Assembly: GCA_003510345.1 (NCBI GenBank)
Contig: DOMW01000205.1
Coordinates: 428 to 10,914, forward strand
Reading direction: 5' to 3'
DNA length: 10,487 nucleotides
From: Clostridiales bacterium
GTDB taxonomy: Bacteria > Bacillota > Clostridia > Christensenellales > Christensenellaceae
Shown: positions 6,716-10,487 of the stretch, piece after piece
Layout: each line of letters starts with the position of its first letter
How positions within the stretch are numbered: the stretch's first letter is position 1
The notes under the pieces: generated by a model
The model's input: only the letters and a program-made list of their open reading frames with translations
Told to the model about the DNA's origin: nothing
Databases searched by the model: none
Position numbers and translations under genes: made by a program

Positions 6716-6798
6716 GCGCGCCACCGAGGGGAAAAAAGGAGTACCCGGCGCAAAGGCATATACGCACCTAAGCAGCCACTGCCGACTCAAATTGACCA

Positions 6799-6827
6799 TT
6801 TACATAGCGCATAAATTGCGATAAAAT
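6799..6827 (+). promoter_or_regulatory. Predicted promoter of the glycyl radical enzyme operon
   Basis: TTTACA (6799-6804; 5 of 6 consensus -35 bases), a 17-bp spacer, then TAAAAT (6822-6827; 5 of 6 consensus -10 bases). The implied start is near 6834, giving a leader of about 87 bases that carries the stem-loop at 6865-6892. A weaker alternative (TTGTCG at 6861, TTAAAT at 6882) would place the -10 inside that dyad. Confidence 0.6.
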
Positions 6828-6864
6828 ATACTTGAAAAGAATTGCTCCATCATTATTTTTTTGT

Positions 6865-6892
6865 CGGTTATTTAAAGCGGTTTAAATAGCCG
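6865..6892 (+). promoter_or_regulatory. 12-bp stem-loop/dyad in the glycyl radical enzyme leader
   Basis: CGGTTATTTAAA (6865-6876), loop GCGG, then TTTAAATAGCCG (6881-6892): all 12 positions pair in RNA, one as U-G. The inner 8 bp (6869-6876 with 6881-6888) are a perfect DNA dyad with the same TTAAA-N4-TTTAA core as the site at 801-818. It ends 12 bases before the AGGAGG and has no U-tract, so it is either a DNA operator or an mRNA element affecting stability or translation. Confidence 0.5.
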
Positions 6893-6904
6893 CCCAATCA
6901 ACAC

Positions 6905-6910
6905 AGGAGG
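6905..6910 (+). promoter_or_regulatory. Ribosome binding site of the glycyl radical enzyme
   Basis: Consensus AGGAGG ten bases before ATG at 6921. It supports that start and suggests strong translation. Confidence 0.75.
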
Positions 6911-6920
6911 ATACGCCAGT

Positions 6921-9398
6921 ATGAAATTTGTTTACGACACAGACGCTAAATACTTTGATACGGGGATCGATATCGGCAGCAAACACATTTTTCGCAGCAA
7001 ACGTATCGAGCAGCTGCGCAGCTATCTGCTTGGCTTTGAGCCCGAGCTTTGTACCGAGCGCATGACGTCTTACACCGAGAGTTACCGGCAAACAGAGGCG
7101 GAGCCCATCTGCATCCGCCGCGCCAAGGCGTTTAAAAAAGCCACCGAGGACATGACAATCTCTATTCTGGATCATGAATTGTTTTTGGGGAACTTCGCCT
7201 CTACTCCGCGCGGTGTTCCGCTCTACCCGGAATTCTCCGTAAAATGGATGATCGAAGAACTGGACGGCAAGCCGGTGCATCCAGCCGCCCGCCCGGGCGA
7301 TTCGTTCCGCATTTCGCCGGAAAATGAACGGATCGTTCGGCAAAACGCGGCCTATTGGCTGGGCAAAACGCATGAAGATCGCTGCCTTGCGCGCTTGCCG
7401 GAGCAGGCATGGAAAGCGCATGAACAGGGCGCGTTCAATTCCTATTGGCTGATGACGGGCGGCGAAGGGCATATTACCGTCAACCTCAAGCGGGTCGCGC
7501 AGGAGGGGCTTCTCTCGTTCAAAGAGCGCGCACTTGCCAAAATGAACGAGCTCGACCTGCAAGACAGGGAAGATTCACAAAAAATGTTCTTCCTCCAATC
7601 CGTGGTGATACTGACAGACGCTATTCTCGCGTTTTCCGGGCGCTATGCCAAAAAAGCGCGGCAAACAGCGGAGAAAACCGGCGACGCACAGCGCAAAGCC
7701 GAGCTTTTGCTTCTGGCGGATATCTGTGAGCGCGTACCCGCGCACCCGGCGCGCACCTTCCACGAGGCGCTGCAAGCGTACTGGTTTACCAACCTGTGCC
7801 TTGAACTTGATAACAATGGGTTTGCGATGTCGCTCGGGCGCATGGATAAAAACCTTTATCCGTATTACGAGCGTGACCTTGCAAGCGGCGAACTTACCGA
7901 GGCGGACGCAAGCGAGCTGCTGTCTTCTTTTTTCCTGAAAATATTCCAATTAAACCGCATACAAAACTGGGACAGCACCCAGTATTTCGGCGGGTATCAG
8001 AAATTTGAAAACATTACGCTTTGCGGGCAGGATGAATATGGCAGGGATTGCACAAACGCACTTTCGTTCCTGCTCATTGAAACACAGGCGCGCATTCGCC
8101 TGCACCAGCCCTCCCTTTCGCTGCGTTACCACGACCGCATAGGCAACAAGATATTGCAGGCGGCGATCGATTGCGTGAAGCTGGGCGGCGGGCAGCCCGC
8201 TATCTATTCGGACGAAAGCTATATGCCCGCGCTGATAAACCGCGGCGTGAAGCTGGAGGACGCGTGCGAGTATTCCATTGTAGGCTGCGCGGAAGCGATC
8301 GTCGAAGGCAGGCAGGGCACGCGCCCCAGCGGTTCCGCTTATACCAACCTCGGCAAGATTATGGAAATCGCGATACACGGCGGGTACGACCCCGAAACAG
8401 ATACGCAGCTTATCCGGCTAAAGGGCCTTAATGACAGCGAAACATTCGAAGAATTTTACGAGAGCCTCCGGCAGGCTATTGAGTATTACGTCCACCAGGA
8501 GATGATCGTGGACACCAGCCACGATGTAGTGACGGAGGAGGGCATCGCCGATCCGTTGATCTCCATGCTTACGGACGACTGTATCGACCGCGGCAAAACG
8601 ATCAAGCAGGGCGGCGCCATCTACGACTTCCTCGGCCAGCAATTTGTGGGCGTGGCAAATTTCGGCAACAGCCTCGCGGCCATCAAAAAGTTGATTTTCG
8701 ACGACAAAACCCTCACAAAAGACCAATTGCTGCACGCGCTGCGCACAAACTTTGAAGACGCGGTGACCTCGCCCACCGGGGCGGAGATTCTGAAAATGGC
8801 GCTTGCCGCCCCAAAATACGGCAACGACGAAGACTACGCGGACGAGCTTTTGGCGCGGGCGTTCAGGTTTGCTTGCGACGAGATCGCAAAATACAAAACG
8901 CCGCGCTATGGCCGCGGCCCGATCGGGTGCGTGTGGCAGCCTTCGGTCAGTTCGGTTTCCGCCAACGTGCCAAACGGGATGTATGTGGGCGCGCTGCCAG
9001 ACGGCAGGCTGAAAAACACGCCGCTCGCGGATACCATCTCCCCCACCCACGGGTCGGATACAAACGGCCCCACCGCTGTTTTGAAATCGGCCAGCAAGCT
9101 CCCCACCATGCTCCTTTCGGGCGGCGTATTGCTGAATATGCGCTTAAACCCCACCTCTGTGCAAAAGGCAAGCGGCAGGGAAAAACTAATCATGATGCTG
9201 CGCACATTTCTGGGTGACCTAAAAGGGATGCATGTACAGTTTAATATGATAAACGGCGACACACTGCGCGCCGCGCAGGCACACCCCGACCAGTACAAAG
9301 ACCTGATGGTGCGCGTGGCGGGCTACAGCGCGCTGTTTACTCCGCTCGACCCCGAGCTGCAAAACGACATCATCGGGCGGACAGAGCACGCGCTCTGA
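6921..9398 (+). CDS. Glycyl radical enzyme, Cys-x-Glu class (PFL-like/PflD family), substrate unknown
   Basis: 825 residues, a normal length for the family. The PFL-like barrel fills about 10-680 and the glycyl radical domain the rest, with RVAGYSALF at 798-806. Gly801 should carry the stored radical made by the activase encoded next. The active-site loop reads GCAEA: Cys456 is the thiyl-radical residue and Glu458 the likely general base, as in dehydratases, choline lyase and arylacetate decarboxylases. Pyruvate formate-lyase has two adjacent Cys instead, so this is not PFL. Where glycerol/propanediol dehydratases have a His-Ser pair, this protein has GFAMS (300-304). The Asp about 14 residues after the Cys is replaced by Ser/Gly (470-471), and Ala459 stands where Pro is usual. 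These differences argue against diol dehydration. It works anaerobically in the cytoplasm and is inactivated by oxygen. No encapsulation peptide was recognised. The family is certain; the reaction is not. Confidence 0.93.
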   Translation: MKFVYDTDAKYFDTGIDIGSKHIFRSKRIEQLRSYLLGFEPELCTERMTSYTESYRQTEAEPICIRRAKAFKKATEDMTISILDHELFLGNFASTPRGVPLYPEFSVKWMIEELDGKPVHPAARPGDSFRISPENERIVRQNAAYWLGKTHEDRCLARLPEQAWKAHEQGAFNSYWLMTGGEGHITVNLKRVAQEGLLSFKERALAKMNELDLQDREDSQKMFFLQSVVILTDAILAFSGRYAKKARQTAEKTGDAQRKAELLLLADICERVPAHPARTFHEALQAYWFTNLCLELDNNGFAMSLGRMDKNLYPYYERDLASGELTEADASELLSSFFLKIFQLNRIQNWDSTQYFGGYQKFENITLCGQDEYGRDCTNALSFLLIETQARIRLHQPSLSLRYHDRIGNKILQAAIDCVKLGGGQPAIYSDESYMPALINRGVKLEDACEYSIVGCAEAIVEGRQGTRPSGSAYTNLGKIMEIAIHGGYDPETDTQLIRLKGLNDSETFEEFYESLRQAIEYYVHQEMIVDTSHDVVTEEGIADPLISMLTDDCIDRGKTIKQGGAIYDFLGQQFVGVANFGNSLAAIKKLIFDDKTLTKDQLLHALRTNFEDAVTSPTGAEILKMALAAPKYGNDEDYADELLARAFRFACDEIAKYKTPRYGRGPIGCVWQPSVSSVSANVPNGMYVGALPDGRLKNTPLADTISPTHGSDTNGPTAVLKSASKLPTMLLSGGVLLNMRLNPTSVQKASGREKLIMMLRTFLGDLKGMHVQFNMINGDTLRAAQAHPDQYKDLMVRVAGYSALFTPLDPELQNDIIGRTEHAL

Positions 9399-9434
9399 TT
9401 CCGCCCCACCATACAACAGGCGTACGAGGTATAC

Positions 9435-10376
9435 ATGGAAGACACAACAAAGCTCACCGGCATGGTGTTTAATGTCGAGCGCTACCGCATACACGACGGC
9501 AGCGGCATCCGCACCTCACTTTTCCTGAAAGGCTGCGATATGGCGTGCCCGTGGTGCAGCAACCCGGAATCACAGCGTTCCGAAAAGGAACTGGGCGTCC
9601 ACCGGAATCTCTGCAAAAACTGCGGCGCATGCATCGGCGCGTGCCCGCAGCAAGCTGTCTCCCGCGCGGCGGACGGCACGGTCACAACAGATCGCGCTTT
9701 GTGCGCCGCGTGCGGCGCATGCGTCCATATCTGCCCGCATGAAGCGCGCGAGATTTACGGCGAGATAATGACAGTCGGCGAGGTAATGGACGGCCTTAAA
9801 AAAGATATGGCCTTTTTTATGCGGTCGGGTGGCGGCGTCACCGTGTCCGGCGGCGAACCTGCCTTGCAGGCGGATTTCGTGCGCGCGGTGATGCGGGAAT
9901 GCAAAAGCGAATGTATGGATACCGCGCTTGAGACCTGCGGCCTCGCCAACTGGGACGCTATGTGGAAGTGCTGTGAATATTGCGACGAGATACTGTTCGA
10001 CGTGAAAACGCTCGTCCCGGTCCAATTTTCCCGGCTGACGGCGGGCGGCATAGATACCCGCCTAAAGGCGCTTGAGGTCGTAAAAAACAACATTCGTGCG
10101 TTGCGCGCCCGGGATAAAACCGTGATTTTCCGCTGCGTCATCGTTCCCGGTTTTAACGACGACGCGGCGCACATCAAGCGGACGGCGGATTTCGCGGAGG
10201 AAACGGGCGTGCGGCAGATCGACCTGCTGCCCTTCCATCAATACGGTAAACACAAATACGCTTCGCTGCGCATGGACTATACCTTAAAAGACGTCGCCGC
10301 GCTGCCGGAGGAATTGCTCGAACCTTTTCAAAAGCAGATCGAACAGCGCGGGCTTACCTGCACGGTGGGCGGCTAG
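9435..10376 (+). CDS. Glycyl radical enzyme activating enzyme (radical SAM, with two ferredoxin-type [4Fe-4S] sites)
   Basis: 313 residues, typical for activases of the Cys-x-Glu class. The radical SAM cluster motif C-x3-C-x2-C is Cys34, Cys38 and Cys41 (GCDMACPWC). An inserted ferredoxin-like domain has two complete C-x2-C-x2-C-x3-C sets: Cys60/63/66/70 and Cys90/93/96/100. SGGEP at 138-142 is the SAM-binding motif. The enzyme cleaves S-adenosylmethionine reductively and abstracts hydrogen from the glycyl residue (Gly801) of the partner encoded 36 bp upstream. PFL activase itself lacks the extra clusters, which agrees with the partner not being PFL. The start is ATG at 9435, with ACGAGG at 9424-9429 five bases before it. 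Co-transcription is implied by the short gap and by the lack of a promoter or terminator between the genes. Confidence 0.94.
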   Translation: MEDTTKLTGMVFNVERYRIHDGSGIRTSLFLKGCDMACPWCSNPESQRSEKELGVHRNLCKNCGACIGACPQQAVSRAADGTVTTDRALCAACGACVHICPHEAREIYGEIMTVGEVMDGLKKDMAFFMRSGGGVTVSGGEPALQADFVRAVMRECKSECMDTALETCGLANWDAMWKCCEYCDEILFDVKTLVPVQFSRLTAGGIDTRLKALEVVKNNIRALRARDKTVIFRCVIVPGFNDDAAHIKRTADFAEETGVRQIDLLPFHQYGKHKYASLRMDYTLKDVAALPEELLEPFQKQIEQRGLTCTVGG

Positions 10377-10400
10377 GTAATTAGGTCGCGTGTCTTTTTT
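10369..10400 (+). terminator. Probable intrinsic terminator of the glycyl radical operon
   Basis: GCGGCTA (10369-10375), loop GGTAAT, then TAGGTCGC (10382-10389): 7 bp with one G-U pair and one bulged G. It is followed by GTGTC and six T bases (10395-10400). The stem overlaps the activase stop codon. The three-to-five-base gap before the U-tract makes it moderate rather than strong. Confidence 0.45.
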
Positions 10401-10487
10401 GCTCTATTGCAAGCGGCCGTTTAACAAGGTTTGTCTATGTCTGGTTAGGGAGATGAGATTTGGACCCGCCCCTGCGCTACCCATGAA
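10401..10487. other. Right-edge intergenic sequence, no gene supported
   Basis: Nothing convincing is encoded in these last bases. An ATG at 10453 opens a frame that runs off the edge (MRFGPAPALPM), but GGGAG is only about one base upstream. The TTG at 10460 leads to a stop after eight codons. The string ACCCGCCCCTGCGCTACC near 10465-10482 resembles half of the GC-rich palindromes seen in intergenic repeats of many Firmicutes, but the matching left half is degenerate here. Confidence 0.3.

Larger units (their letters stand above)
6390..6920. other. Divergent AT-rich intergenic region without a supported gene
   Basis: This stretch separates the minus-strand envelope block from the plus-strand enzyme operon. 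Short open frames exist but lack ribosome binding sites and family resemblance. It holds the surface-protein promoter, a long imperfect dyad (6582-6636), a C-rich tract (6702-6715) within a short GC-rich island (about 6700-6755), the enzyme operon promoter (6799-6827) and a stem-loop (6865-6892). The GC island looks out of place against its AT-rich surroundings and may be a remnant of something inserted or lost. Confidence 0.6.

Noticed and set aside
6869..6888. Rex (NADH-sensing repressor) binding site in front of a fermentation enzyme
   Set aside because: The usual Rex site is TTGTTAA-N4-TTAACAA. Here TTAA half-sites are separated by six bases and the TTG/CAA ends are missing.
6921..9398. 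Pyruvate formate-lyase (pflB)
   Set aside because: The active-site loop has one Cys followed by x-Glu instead of two adjacent Cys, and the activase has extra ferredoxin clusters that PFL activase lacks.
10453..10487. Start of a new plus-strand gene at the right edge
   Set aside because: The GGGAG motif almost touches the ATG and only 11 codons are visible, which is too little to support a call.

Overview
The window looks like chromosomal DNA of an anaerobic, low-to-mid-GC Firmicute of the class Clostridia, probably a gut or sediment fermenter. The grounds are a VanW/YoaR-type envelope protein, a PRC-barrel protein, strong AGGAGG-type ribosome binding sites, TTG/GTG starts, and an oxygen-sensitive glycyl radical enzyme with its activase. 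Coding DNA is fairly GC-rich while the intergenic stretches are AT-rich. Assignment below class level (for example Christensenellales) would be a guess.

There are two blocks. The left block (1-6368) is entirely on the minus strand and is read right to left. It holds a large secreted, membrane-anchored surface protein with Cna-B/PEGA-like beta-sandwich repeats (3975-6368), a membrane-anchored Glu-rich protein of unknown function (2222-3829), a VanW-domain envelope protein (849-2225, overlapping the previous gene by ATGA) and a PRC-barrel protein cut by the left edge (1-653). A good sigma-A-type promoter lies just after the surface-protein gene, so the Glu-rich/VanW pair is probably its own transcription unit. 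The PRC gene has its own promoter and a leader with two mutually exclusive hairpins, the second followed by a U-tract, which is an attenuator-like layout.

A 550-bp AT-rich divergent intergenic region (6369-6920) separates this from the right block on the plus strand. It contains promoter candidates for both directions, a long imperfect dyad, a C-rich tract and a 12-bp stem-loop just upstream of the next ribosome binding site.

The right block (6921-10376) is a two-gene operon: a glycyl radical enzyme of the Cys-x-Glu class (Cys456, Glu458, radical Gly801) and its radical-SAM activase with two extra [4Fe-4S] ferredoxin-type motifs. A probable intrinsic terminator overlaps the activase stop codon. 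The enzyme is not pyruvate formate-lyase, and it lacks the His-Ser and Asp residues expected of glycerol/propanediol dehydratases, so its substrate is open. This pair is the most likely place for new chemistry in the window. No mobile element, CRISPR array, tRNA or rRNA was seen.
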